A DNA stretch of 64,000 nt from Aphrocallistes beatrix (Eukaryota > Porifera > Hexactinellida > Sceptrulophora > Aphrocallistidae), in the NCBI GenBank assembly GCA_963281255.1, contig OY725491.1, forward strand, positions 2,046,001-2,110,000, written 5' to 3'. Under the pieces are notes generated by a model. The model was not told the DNA's origin and ran no database searches. It saw only the letters and a program-made list of their open reading frames with translations. The position numbers were made by a program, and so were the translations under genes. Positions 23,586-35,299 of this stretch are shown here, one piece after another (the stretch's first letter is position 1; each line of letters begins with the position of its first letter).

Positions 23586-26017
23586 TAGAATTCTGAGGCG
23601 CTCTAAGCTAAGCTTATTTTATTTATTATATTATGTATGCGCATTTCTACTCTCTCATTTTTATTTATATTTATTAATACGCGTAATAGGTCATATTTTT
23701 AATGGCTATATACTTAGGGAATTTTGAAATTCATAAAGCGTTAAATGTTGCCATTTCCCTATAAAATTTATGTACAATTTCGTTCAAAATTGGCGTATCG
23801 AGATTTGTTACGATCGTAATTACCACTTGGGCAGTTTTCGGTTCTCATAGTATATATACGTAGTACTTCGCTACTATAATAGCATATTAGGGGGTACAGT
23901 AAAAATACATTGTCCAGGCGGAGAATAAAAATTAAGACAGACGGGAACGATAAACAAGTACCGTATTGCTTCGAATAAGCGCCCGGGCGCTTATTTATTT
24001 CGTTCACCCTTTAGACCCGGCGCTTATTCAAACCGGCGCTTATTCAAGCCCCGGCGCTTATTTTTTTCATTCGCTATTTTGACCCGGCGCTCTTTTTTTT
24101 GTTTACTACATTGACTGGCACTTTTATTTTTGCCACAACTGAGAATGTTAGTTCTATTAAAAAAGGATAATGTAATGTTTCAAAAAGCACTTGTATCTAT
24201 GCCACAGTCATTGCCACTACTGAGAATACTAGTTTGATATGATGTTCAGAGAACTAAAATGCCCCGGCGCTTATTCAAGCCCCGGCGCTTATTCGAGCCC
24301 CGGCACTTATTCATGCCCCGGCGCTTATTCGAGCCCCGGCGCTTATTTATTTCGCTCACCCTTTAGACCCGGCGCTTATTCAAACCGGCGCTTATTCAAG
24401 CCCCGGCGCTTATTCAGGGAAATACGGTAATTAATTTTACATAGCCTTAGTCCGAAATTGAATGGGTAACTGTTATGAACACAAAATCTTTATGCAGGTA
24501 GAGTATAAGCCTAAAATACACAGTAAAATGGTATCCAAAGGTTATCATTATTTTTTGGATATTTTTGAGTGAATTTTACTACCGAGAAGCGAGATATTAC
24601 TACGGAGATGATTCAAGTTGTGAATATTTCTTTTACATTTACTTATTTCAGGTCTTCTTTTCGAAATTGGTCAGACAATTCAGTCGGATCTTTAATTCAG
24701 TTAACTTTGTAGTTGATGAGCATTCTGTTAATTTAGTAAAATTTCATTGAAATTCATCAATACCTCGTACAGTATATACATTACTAATTATCTCTATTAT
24801 CGCCCAACTCCAAGTACGTATCTAATAACCCGTTTACTAACAAAAGTGACCATTTGAAATAAGCATAGTTACATTTTATTCAACAGCATTGTTACCAAAG
24901 AGACAATATCATCATGATACAAACATTAAGCTTTACATGTTTTAGAATATCAAATTAACATAATTAAATAGCAAACATCATTTACAGCATATGTAACGAA
25001 TAAACAATAACCTAGAAGAAATCTAAAGGACAGAAGTTGTTAATAGATATACGTTGTATTTAATTAATTAAGTGGCGAAATTTTTAAAAGAATTTCGAAA
25101 TTAATAAAGTGGTAAAATTAGTCATTACTCTTTGAAATCTATGTGCCATTTCGTTCAAAACGGCTTATCCCGATTTGTAACACAGTGTACAAATCTGGTA
25201 GTTTATTATTTAGTATTAATTAGTATATTTAGTTAGTAATAATTCAGACATTGTGATGGTCAGCCTATACCGATTTCGAATGCGTCAGATCAATATACTT
25301 CTAGAGTCAGATTGTACCGAGTCGAAATGTACAAAATAGCAACTGTAGAGTTCTGTGGGTCCGTAACCGATTCGAGCGGATGAACTGAACTCGTGAAACA
25401 CTGGAGAATCGAGATTGTGTATACCAAGGTCTGAGTAAGAGCAATTTTCAGACGAGTGACACACGTTCACTTAAGAAACTCATTTTGAAAAATAATTAGA
25501 TGTGAAATTATAAAAAGTGTTAAATGTTGCAATGTAGAAGCGAGATTGGTGTGCTCGCAAGTTCATGCGAATTTCTTATTTGTCCATGTATATATTTACA
25601 CGAGGTTAATTAATTAAATAGCACCAGGATTGTCAGAGGATTTAGTCAGGAATAGTGTACAATGTACATGTGTATATATTGTATTAGATCGCAATGAGTA
25701 TTACAAGTAAATGAGTTAACCTAATATATTATAATCTCCACTGTATTTACTGAAAACGAAACAGACAGACAATTAAGTACGTAGTAGACGTCAGTTATCC
25801 TAACATGATGGAACTTAACTGAAAGGGGTTCGGATAACTGACCTTCTACTGTATTGACATAGTATAGTACTTGTAGAAAATAAATTAGTTAAACTCACTT
25901 GATTTCAATCTGTGTTTCGTCCCGGGATTGGACTCATCAGTTACGTTCCCTTTCACGTAATACACAGCAGATGGATGTGTGGGTGGTGATGTGTCTGTGT
26001 TTCGATACTGAGTACAT
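23586..26017. other. Ginger 3' non-coding region
   Basis: No coding exons. It has the GC-rich MITE at 23960-24429 and an internal repeat: 'ccatttcgttcaaaa..ggc.tatc.cgatttgt' occurs at 23770-23805 and 25150-25188, each preceded by 'aaattcat/taataaagyg'. The rest is AT-rich. Confidence 0.6.
23960..24429. mobile_element. MITE with 18-bp GC-rich internal tandem repeats
   Basis: Ends 'accgtattgcttcgaataag' and (complement) 'accgtatttccctgaataag' form the TIR. Inside, 'ccccggcgcttattcaag'-type units repeat at 23999-24070 and 24259-24418. A relative lies at 56054-56336. Confidence 0.75.
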
Positions 26018-29000
26018 TCATTCGACTAACAGCGCTTCATCTGGTACAATCCCATAGGTTGGAGTGGGGCTGTTCAACATTGATATGACTGGTTCATAAT
26101 GATTAACATAGTTGGTTATGTAGAGAGTGGCAGTCGGATTTGTACTAGCTCTATGTAAGCTCCAGCGCACTTCACGAATCAATGAACCTTGACTTCTATA
26201 TTCGCTGTTAGCTACATATATGTCTGCATCAAGTATAGCTGAAGCAGCCATGATTTCTACGTCACTTGCCCAAGTCCCTTCAATATGAACAAGGTTTTCC
26301 GTTAGAAAATATTCACACGGTGTCGTTCGTTTGGATCTAAAACACCATCCAAGTTTAGATGTGCCCTCACTCGCAATAAATCTGGCAATCAAGGAGCGAA
26401 GCTGTAGATGGCTGTTTTGACTCCCAGTAATTATTTTAGAGAGGCAACGAAATAAGCAGTTGCCATCTCTTTTAATATCCTCAGTTTCGTAAGGTTCGTA
26501 ACCACTCAGGGGCCGTCCTACGATATTAGATGGTTGCCTACTAACAGAATCGAATGTTAGTCCCAAGATATTGCATTTATTTCTTTGCCACTTCTCGTCA
26601 ATAACATCAATTTCAGGGGATTTAGCACGGTTATCTGGAAAATGATACGGAGTTGTGTCTGGAAGAGTGTCCCACAACATCGTATTCAAGTATTGCATAG
26701 CCTAAACGGAAATATTTATTAACTATTCCATCCAGCATACAGCATTAGATATTATTGAATACTTACTACTTACCACAAAATACAATACTTTGTGTGTATA
26801 TCGAGCAGCTTGAATGTCGGTTAAGTCAGGAAAGAAATCTCTCGTCCATCCTAAAACTGTCTCGATTATCTCTCTCTTCTAAAAAGAATAGTTATCAGAT
26901 ATTGTTGTAATACGCTAAATTGCTTACACGAGTAAATCGTAAACTTACAATATTGTCTTCTCTTTCGCCAATCAAAAGCTGAAAAAGTAAAGTATTGGGC
27001 ACGTAATCATGATTCACCTTGAGCTTGTTATGCAATTCTTCGTGGAGAGGAGTCATGAAAGTCCCCTCTCTCACGTTCTGCTCAAGAATTCCCTTTTGAT
27101 GATAAAGATAAATAAAGTAACAACTTAAATAACATCATCATTAGAATGATTACAGAAACATTATTCGTAGTTACAATAGCATTATAATATTGAATCAGAT
27201 CTCAAACATTGACGTCAATCAACAGAATTTTGTGAAATAATTATCATTATACGTATGAAACCAAAGAAAGAAGAAAAGAAACACCCTTACTTTCAGGCTT
27301 GCGAGATGGGTATCTATGGATTCTTTGGTAAATCCGAATAGTTGAGCCTAGAAAATTGGAACGCCATGATTTATATCTTGTTACATATAATTCCTCAAAC
27401 AACCTCTGGAATCCATATGATATTGCAAAATATAAATTATTTCCAATTCTCTTACCTGAGAAGAGTCGATTCTTGTTCGCTTTCCATCTGGGCTTGCTTT
27501 ATCTGCTGATTTTCGCTTCCTCTCTCCTGGTTTGGCAGATCTTTGAAAGTAAGGTCGCACGATATGAATAGGAATTTTCTTATCGCGATTGGTTCCTAAT
27601 TCCTCCTTTGAGATCGTAACGTTACTATTCGTTACCTCTGAGATTGTATACGGTCCTAAATATTTGGGTTGCTTCTTGGTATTAGGTAACCGCTTGAGTT
27701 TAGGCATGTTAATGTATGATATTAGCTCGCCTTTTTTCAGAGAGGAACTAGAGTAATTGAATAATAAAATGTAAACCGAAAAGTGAGCATAGATTGAAAT
27801 ATAGCTAAACTAGGAATGTTGTGGTTACTGAAAGTTAATTGAAAGTGAATGTACACTGAAAATGAAAGTGGGGTCATTTCTGTGTATACTTTTGACCCCA
27901 AGTCAAACTCGCAATATATATTATAATTATAATATATATATTATTAATTATCATTGTAATTTCAACTCACCATCCTTGATTGACTTTCTTATTGTACTGC
28001 ATCGACTGTTTCGTTTGCTCGAAATTGATAGAATCAACAGCCAACTTCTGTGTTGCAGCACGACAATCATCTATCATGAGAACTTCTTCTTGGGGCTGGT
28101 CAAGAGGTGGGGAAAATTCATCTTCAATCTGTTCCATTTCATCTTGTGGAAGTAAGACTTTAGTTAGGATGGCCTCCTCCATTTCAAAATCTTCTTCAAC
28201 AGTAGAAGGCAGATTGTTGATGGCCGATAAAAGATCTTCGTGCCTGGATTCTCTTCCCCACATCACCTTGAATGCTGTTTGTCCGTGAGATCTTTTTTTC
28301 GTCGAATTCATTGCAATTGTCGCGGATTTAAGCAGTTTGGACCAATGCTCTCCGGTCTGAATTTCCATTTTAGTAAGTTTTCTAAAATAAACATTTTAAT
28401 GTTTCAATTTAGTACAATGAAAAGAAACAATTCATTAAAAAATTGATAAAGAAGGAAATAAGAAATTAGATGGCAACTTCAGATTCAATAACATAGGAAC
28501 TGAATAAATAACTCACGTTTTAAGAATCTTGTTGTGTGCTTCCACTAAGCCATTTGCCATTGGGTGGTAAGCACGAGTGCTACGATTATCGACATGTAGC
28601 TTTTGGTGAAATTCCTTGAATATCTAGATATATATTATGATTAACAAGTAGTTATTCAAACATCTGCCGATATATAGTAATAAATGAAAGATATTTACGT
28701 ACGCTACTCGTGAACTCTTTCCCTTGATCGTGCTGGATGATGTCAGGTAGTCCTATATCAAGATAGATATCCTTCAAGTTCTGGATTAGTTCTTCTGAGG
28801 TTTTAGACTTGAGAGGACGTACCACCACATACTTGCTCAAATAGCAAACAGTCACTAAGACATGTTTGTAGCCCTCAGCACTCTCGGGAAGGTCACAAAT
28901 GAGATCCATTCCTATATGTCTCCATGGAGTTGAAGGAGGTGGGATTGGTTGGAGCTTTTTTTGCGGTTGAGGTGGCAAGGCCGCTGACATTTGACATGTA

Positions 29001-30246
29001 TTACAAGTCTTCACCTATTTAATGGTATAATCTTGTTATTAGCTAGGTAAGATCTTATCATAAGATCATTGAAAATAAAACTTAGAATTGTTTGCTAGCA
29101 TTTAATCTAGTCAACTAGTTAGGATTTCACACATGGTGAAGCAATGTTTTCTAAAATGATCGGATTTCTACAATGATGATTTGCAACCCTTTATTTACTA
29201 CTAATTCAAGTGCTTATTTAAATCAGACATTAATTAAATGCTAGAATTTAGCAATTCGTTAATTACAATCACTTACATAATATTCAATGTCTTTGTACAT
29301 CCCTGTCCATGTGTATCTTTGCTGGACTGAATGAACGGTTGCATTCATTCCGGGATGGCCGACTTCATCATGGAATTTTTTGTAGATTTCTTGAACCTGA
29401 GAACTAGATGGAACTTCCAAATCAGTTTCTCTACCCTTCACGTTTACTCTCTAGAATAATTAAAATTATAAGTTTGGCCTAGATAGCACTTAAGAAAATT
29501 GACAGCTCCATGCTATCAATTCGAATATGTATACATTTCTAATGCTTCAGGTGAGCTCACAGTTCAATTACTACTAGTTCTAAATCATGATACCATTTTG
29601 CAGAACTAGTTCCGTTAGTTCTACATTATTTGACAAATTAGGCTAATCAAAGGTCATTGTCTAGGGATGAACAGTTATGTTTCCATGGATGGTGCGTCAG
29701 AACCAAATATAGGGGAAGAACCATATATGACATAACAGTTTCAACCCCGCATACACAAACCCAGGGCCAGATTGCACACGATGTGGCACTCCTGCATAGA
29801 ATATCAATTATCAAGCATTTCAAACCGTCACACCGACATCTCACACCCTACCTCGCTCAATATACACTGCTTAGAAGCTTATAATTTACATTCAATATGC
29901 AAACAATAAAATGCCATATATGGGGGACTGGCTACGCCACGCATTTTTTTCGTCGATTTGGTGGGCCTCACTCAGAATTGAGCCTAAGCCAGTGCAACTT
30001 AATTGGCTTGGTGGCTAATACGGCCATTCACACCCAGGCGATACCCCCTTGTACTCCCGAAATAAAAGCAGTAAAATTAGAATATGAAAGCAATCTTACC
30101 TTGTAGAGCATGTTGGAATCTCTGATGAAAAAGGATGACAATTTCCTTTTGTAATTCCACCTCGTCTTCCGTGAAATCAATGCTTCCTCCGGGTAAGTGC
30201 CTTCGGTAAGAAACTTGACGATTTCTTGGAATTTGGCTGAATCCAT
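26018..30246 (-). CDS. Ginger transposase: H2C2 zinc site, DD35E integrase core, OTU protease
   Basis: Exons on the minus strand: 30100-30246, 29277-29450, 28703-29014, 28517-28623, 27971-28381, 27456-27747, 27291-27347, 26949-27092, 26774-26878, 26018-26701. Every junction has GT/AG and keeps phase, giving about 810 residues with no internal stop. Residues 76-114 carry H76, H81, C111 and C114 (H2C2 zinc site). The catalytic core has D144 (GMDLICD), D203 (IIQHDQGKEF) and E239 (ANGLVEAHN), spaced DD35E. About 395-440 is a GPY/F-like region (KYLGPYTISEV). Residues 584-810 are an OTU fold with the D-G-N-C box (D662, C665) and a late His (NHYEPV, H784). The transposase should cut and insert the element; the OTU part would remove ubiquitin or a similar modifier. 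Pairing of these roles is inference. Confidence 0.88.
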
Positions 30247-30365
30247 TGGTATACTATCGCCAATTACAAATTGATGTATGAAACAAAAACGATATAACGA
30301 AATATTGATTCAAAATAGAAAATATTTTGCTTATAATATGGTTAGTAACATATTTATACTCTTAG
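30247..30365. promoter_or_regulatory. Short 5' leader of the Ginger gene
   Basis: Only about 120 bp separate the start ATG (30246) from the inner edge of the right TIR. The promoter must lie in this AT-rich stretch or in the TIR itself. No TATA box was assigned. Confidence 0.4.
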
Positions 30366-30469
30366 CAGTAGTGCCTCAAAATACGATAGATTAAGTTTAT
30401 ATTGCGCATCCCTGGTTCAGTAATACAAGCGCCTCAATCTACGATAGCGCCTCAAAATACGATACAACA
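30366..30469. repeat. Ginger terminal inverted repeat, right
   Basis: Complement of the left TIR with one mismatch. It ends ACAACA followed by the GGCC duplication. Confidence 0.92.
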
Positions 30470-30592
30470 GGCCTTATTATGGTAGGCTATGTTCAAACTA
30501 AGTATGGCTAAGAAATGTAGCGGCACTGGTTGCGCTTGATTTATGTACTAACATTATGGTTATAGTAAAACTATAAACTAATTATTGTAACA

Positions 30593-32963
30593 TCACTTCC
30601 CCTTTTTATCCCTTCAAACTTCATCCTTCTTTTTGCCCATGGTAGATTTCCTCGAAGTTTCTACTTTTCTCTTCTTGTCCACTTCACTCCACGGGATCAT
30701 TTCTCCGAAGAACTGTCGCGGTTTCCTCTCTTTCTTGGGATATCTTCGTGCATCTGTCGCATTCTCAGTTCTAGTCTCTGCGCCCTCTATTGGTGTTATT
30801 ACATTCTGAGCAACGATATTCTGCTCAGGTTCGGTTACTTCCCCGTTCACATCGTGCGCAATATCTCTTGCTATGTCCTCTCTTTCATTGCCACTCGCCC
30901 CTATGTTCTGCCATGTTAACACCGTTGTAGAATACAAATATGGTTTGCACCGACTTATGTGATGCCATTTACGTTTCGTACCAATATTAAGTTTGAGGTC
31001 GGGCCACTTCGTTTCTAATACTTCATACGGTCCATCGAATTTTGGATCTAACGGTTCACGAGCATTTCTTTTAAGCAACACCATACCCCCTTTCTCGATA
31101 CCCACTTTCTTCTGCCTCTGTTAAGTCTCGCTCTCACATTTTCCAAGTTCTTATCGCTGTTCGCCTTCGCGATCTCTTCTAGTTCCACTTTTTGCCTCTA
31201 ATGTACTAAGAAATTCTCCATGGGAATTCGCCTCTTCCTTGAGATTCCGACACTAAGCGTCAGCTGGAGTCTTTGGCTCCCTCACATATGTGAGCATATG
31301 GGATGACATTGGTGTTGTAGTGTTTTTCATAGCATTTATATCAAAGCTCACTTCCTTCAAAAAGGACGGCCACGACCCCTTTGGCAATTTCCGTTCCATT
31401 AACATACAAGATATAACCTGCTTGACAGTACCTATATTTCGCTCTGCCATACCGTCATATTGGGGATGATAAGGGGTTGTATGACGCTTTTCTATCCCAA
31501 GTGACTTGCAGAACCTCCTGAACTATTTTCCATCCACGTTTGGACCCTAATCTGAGAGTATCACGTCTGGTACTCCGTGCCCACGGAAGATCCAATTTTC
31601 TTCGAATGCGTCTATTACTGTCGTCGCAGGCTGGTCCTTCATTGCCGCCAGTTCTACTTGCCTAGTGAACAAATCAACCATCAGAAGAAATAACGGAATT
31701 CCCCATCGATCCATGGAAGAGTCCCTATATCCATTCCTACATTGCATCCTGGCGAGTTCCTTTCAAGTTCGAACTTCTGAATGGGTTGCTCTCCTCGGTT
31801 ATTTGTCTTTGCTTTTTGGAATACTAGACAGCCTCTACAGTATATCCTGACATCCCTGGCCATCCTAACCCCAAAATAACTTTTTCTAAGCGATGTCAAG
31901 GTACCTGCTTGTCCAAAGTGCTCCCTCGAATGTACAAGTTCCAACACATCACATCTCATAGATGTAGGGACCACTACTCGATCGTCAAAGTACAGCATTC
32001 CTCTTTTCTCATTCAAATGTCCAACGACTCTTTACAGCTGACCTTTTGTCGCGCCACCCTCTTGCAGCTGCTTCAAAGCATCCTGGATTACAGGATCCTC
32101 CTGTTGTCCTTTTCCAAGCTTGCGGGTTACCTGCTTTTCCCAGTAGTATATCCTATTCTCGAATCCCCCATCTTTGTTTACCTCGTCATACTCAAGTTCT
32201 GTTGATCTGCTCAAATAATCCGCCATGTGATTGTTCGCCCCAGGTCTATACTCGATACGGTAGGGTAGCTCTTCCAGTTCCAGGATCCACCGTCCGAATG
32301 TGCCTGGGATCCTTTTGACGCCTCATCTACTTGAGCGGGTTATGATCGTAATCAAAATCACCTCATGTGCGTTCAGCTTGCGATAGTCTACCGCAAATCT
32401 CATCTGGCCGTTTACCAACACAACGTCCGAAGCCCAAGGCGACTTAGAAGGTCTGACGATTCCATTTGTTAGCATTTCTTCTACCTGTTTCCCAATTTAT
32501 GGTGCCACTGTGGGGGCAGCCGCCGTGGTCTGTGTTTTATGGGGAGAGCATCTCCGGTGATGATCACATGTTCGCATCCCTCTACTTTGACAAAATTTAT
32601 GCAAACCTGTCGTATTGAATGTTTAGCCCTCTTCGCTTCTTTTGATAACCGCGCGAAAAAGTCGTCCACTCTTTCGCCACATGCCCAATGCATATCATAG
32701 TACCTTCGAACGTCTTCGAATTCGTCTATTATTGGGTCCAAGTTATGCTGCGCTCTGCCTCTTTCCTAGACACGTGGACTGGGAGCATTCTGATTGCTGC
32801 TTTCTGCCACCATCAGTTATGATGAGTGCAGCTACTGCGGTTCTAATATCGGCTCCCAATCTTCAATTCTCTGACCTTCCTGCAGAGGGGGAACGGTGAT
32901 AGTCATCGGCGTTGCCATATGCGGTATGCAAGCGTCTAATACTTTCTGGATGGACAATATTTA
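30593..32963 (-). pseudogene. Broken gag-pol of the gypsy element
   Basis: From right to left: a gag start (about 32720-32925) matching the start at 38952 in style; a gag stretch containing 'DDFFARLSKEAKRAK' (32741-32600) that runs directly into an RT-like start (32595-32490, 'HRPRRLPPQW'). RT is then mostly deleted, and an RNase H tail follows at about 32226-32345. Integrase follows in pieces: a zinc-site region (31681-32016), core pieces with 'VGMDIGTLPW' and 'GHGVPDVILSD' (31547-31850), the region at 31253-31450, and the C-terminal part (30614-31105, 'KFDGPYEVLE'). Frameshifts and stops separate them. Confidence 0.8.
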
Positions 32964-33452
32964 TGTTGTAGTCCCTACTACCCATTGAGGATAAACACAA
33001 GTGTAGGTTTGATAATTGCGTGGGGCACGATCAGTGCTGCCAGATGACCTACTTAGCATGTTCATACCACATACCTTCAAATGTTCATACCAAGTTCATG
33101 CCAAGTTCTTGCCAAAACTCAATGTTCATGTCAAATCAAAAGAGTATTTTGCCATGTTCATGCCAAAAGTAAGAAGTTCTTGCCATGTTTATGTAAAAAA
33201 ATAAAATTTTATGCCAAATTCATGTAAATATATAAGTTCGTGCCATATTCATGCTACAAGTTAAAAGTTCATGAACATGGTCAAAATATTACATGAGCTT
33301 TGTTCATGATATGGAAACATTGGACACGATACAGTAATAGAAATATCGTTCAATCTAAGTATGGCTAAGAGAAATGTAGCGGCACTGGTTGCACTTGACT
33401 TATGTACTAACATTATGGTTGTAAGTAAAACTATAAACTAATTATAGCAACA
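32964..33452 (-). repeat. 5' LTR of gypsy element with hAT-type insertion
   Basis: Same sequence as the split 3' LTR. It is interrupted at 33032-33322 by a 291-bp element. The GATA duplication follows at 33453. Confidence 0.82.
33032..33322. mobile_element. Probable hAT-type MITE made of 'gttcatgcca' repeats
   Basis: Flanked by ggcacgat (33024-33031) and gacacgat (33323-33330); the other LTR shows the empty site (gggacacgatacag). It starts cagtgctgcc and ends with a weak complement (ggaaacattg). The interior is a degenerate repeat of 'gttcatgccaagttcttgcc'. Confidence 0.7.
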
Positions 33453-33475
33453 GATATACGTATACATATTATATA

Positions 33476-34067
33476 TAGGGTGTCTCAAAAGTTCTGCAAC
33501 AACCAATTTTACTTTGTTAATTTGACTAAGATCACTTGATTGTATTCCAAATTAGCCTCCATAAATGAAATCTAGCACCCTTCTAGCATAGAAATGAGCT
33601 CAACTCATTACGCAAAAAACATTTCTTATAAAATTTTAAATAATTACATATCAATTACTCCAAAATTTGGAGCTCAAAAGTGTCAAGTTTGAAGATCACT
33701 ATTTTTCTGATGAAATATTACATTAATCACTTCTATATTCTGTAATTGATTCATAATACTAAAATAATATTATTACTTTTGATTTATGTAACGGAAATCT
33801 TCTATAAGAACGCGAGTATTTTAAGTATAGACGTCAAATGTACCATGGATATGAGTTTTTTATTGAGATAAAATATATTATTTACTAGACAACGATATAT
33901 ATGATCCAGCATTGCAATTAAATTGAGAAAAGCAAGCCATTGGGAATGCAAAATAGTTAAGATAATCCTCCCTATTTTTTGATTAAAAAGAGGTATCGGA
34001 TATTCGATCTATTTATCTATGTATAATGCATCAGCAACATTTGTTGCAGAACTTTTGAGACACCCTG
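33476..34067. mobile_element. TA-flanked MITE, GGGTGTCTCAAAAGTTCTG family (family D)
   Basis: Left end 'agggtgtctcaaaagttctg' and the complement at 34046-34067 form a TIR of about 25 bp, with TA on both sides. It lies in the right-hand piece of the family A copy. No ORF. Confidence 0.8.
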
Positions 34068-34134
34068 TAGATATAAATACATACACATTAATCGAGTTTT
34101 AATAGTAAGGATTAAATATTCAAAAAATTTCATC

Positions 34135-34475
34135 AGAATTTAAAAATAATCAGGGGACAGAGGTATCTACCTGGCGAATACCATACACCTATCTATAACA
34201 AACATTGCATTTGATTGAAACACATTGAATGCAATGTAAATTATTCATCAATACATTTATCGTATTTGCCAGGGAGATATCACTGTCTCCTGATTAAAGT
34301 TATAATTCTGATAAGAATACTTGAATATTTAATTACCATGAGGTTGAGGTATTAATTAGAAACTTATTGTGTGAGATGCACCTGGGAAGTAAGTACATTG
34401 CAGATGTGGAGTAAAAGTATTTTGATCATGCGCAGGAGAGTTGCAGAGATAATATATCAATTTGGTGAATTTAAA
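34135..34475. repeat. Direct duplicate of 43965-44215, first copy
   Basis: 'taattaccatgaggttgagg' through 'ataatatatcaatttggtg' is about 93% identical to the second copy. It contains an inverted pair 'caggggacagaggtatctac'/'gggagatatcactgtctcctg' (34151-34303). The duplicate resumes at 34968 ('tatgagtcaaatgacttata') after an insertion. Confidence 0.8.
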
Positions 34476-34542
34476 TACATAGCTGACTAATTTAATTGAG
34501 TCAGAATGTTTCTTTTGTTCTTATTTATATACTACCTACATA

Positions 34543-34965
34543 CAGGGTGTTTCAGCGATTGTATCACGAAAATAATTTGAAATTACGTACTAGGTAAATA
34601 TTTTACTAATCATCTTCCCCTTTTACGATGTTGTTTAACACCCTCTGACATTTGTGTGACAACAAAATGGACAAGCTAGATGACAAACAAAAGAAGATCA
34701 AGATGGTGGAATTCTTCCATAAAAATCAGTCCTATTCAAGATTACCCCACACTTCTAAGGTTTACCCGCCCAAAATGACTAAATCGGAAATGAGTTATCC
34801 CATATTAATGATTTTTGAAATAATTTACTTTTATTCCAACGGTTTGCTTCATTGTTTTTCATAAATGTCAAAGGATTTCCTTTCAAAAGCAACCAAAATA
34901 ACTAAATTCTCTCAATCACAAAAGGAATGATAGCAATTTACTTTTGTGTGTAATGAAACACCCTG
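34543..34965. mobile_element. TA-flanked MITE, CAGGGTGTTTCA family (family E)
   Basis: Ends cagggtgtttcagcgattgt and 'taatgaaacaccctg', TA on both sides (34541-34542, 34966-34967). The 70-residue frame inside has no recognised product. Confidence 0.8.
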
Positions 34966-35299
34966 TATTTATGAGTCAAATGACTTATAACATCTTGAAA
35001 CCGCTGCCAGCTGTACCGTTCTCAACTTTGGGAGAGTCAAGAATTACTATATCAGTGAAAGCGACATGGGGAGATCCGCTTGAGAGGGCGAAGACCGCAC
35101 AACAAGTATCTGACGGTGGACATTGTCTAATAGTAGTAGTGAAATCGTCAATCCCGAACTTAGTTTAATTCAGGGGAGGAGAGTAAACGACCTCATCGAA
35201 TAGTTCTAATCTACGTTTGATGAGAGCATACTTGCCAACTGTCCCGTTTTTGGCGGGACGTCCCACTTTACTCACTCTTCTATTGAGCTAATTTTCTCG

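Larger units (their letters stand above)
23482..30469 (-). mobile_element. Complete Ginger1-type DNA transposon
   Basis: 6,988 bp. The 104-bp TIRs (23482-23585 and 30366-30469) begin TGTTGTATCGTATTTTGAGG and differ at one base. GGCC is duplicated at 23478-23481 and 30470-30473. On the minus strand it carries a ten-exon gene for an H2C2/DDE integrase fused to an OTU protease. Known Ginger1 elements use gypsy-integrase-like transposases, have introns and make short 4-bp duplications; this copy fits. High TIR identity and an open frame point to a young copy. Confidence 0.9.
22696..30490. mobile_element. Fold-back MITE (family B), split by the Ginger transposon
   Basis: Starts atagcctac and ends with the complement gtaggctat. 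It is flanked by gttcaaacc (22687-22695) and gttcaaact (30491-30499), a 9-bp duplication with one mismatch. The arms (22696-22960 and 22985-23481) are mutually complementary, including 'accagcatatataaatatgg'. Long TIRs with a 9-bp duplication suggest a Mutator-type non-autonomous element. The Ginger insertion lies in its right arm at a GGCC. Confidence 0.85.
22602..33452 (-). mobile_element. Degraded gypsy-type LTR retrotransposon (nested by later insertions)
   Basis: GATA is duplicated at 22598-22601 and 33453-33456. The 3' LTR (22602-22695 plus 30500-30592) and 5' LTR (32964-33452, with an insert) share sequence from 'tgttgtagtccctactaccc' to 'actataaactaatta..gcaaca' and have TGTTG/CAACA ends. 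A minus-strand polypurine tract (aaaaaggggaagtga) abuts the 3' LTR at 30593-30607. The body (30593-32963) holds gag-start, RT, RNase H and integrase fragments in broken frames; much of RT is deleted. Described only as a dead copy. Confidence 0.85.
22120..34110 (-). repeat. Family A copy, split by the LTR-element nest
   Basis: The left piece (22120-22601) runs from the GC-rich end (ggcggacactttgtgtccgcc) to 'cagtttcttcaatcaattcg'. The right piece (33453-34110, itself split by a MITE at 33476-34067) runs to 'attaatcgagttttaatagt'. Joined, they match the gene order of the intact copies at 35508 and 43275. The gypsy LTR element sits between the pieces with a GATA duplication. Confidence 0.8.

Noticed and set aside
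26018-26701. OTU exon as a free-standing host deubiquitinase gene
   Set aside because: It starts at an acceptor, joins in phase to the integrase exons on the same strand, and lies between the Ginger TIRs.
27381-30246. Integrase pieces as another dead gypsy element
   Set aside because: The pieces are exons with matching GT/AG phases and no stop, there is no RT or gag, and the flanks are TIRs with a 4-bp duplication, not LTRs.
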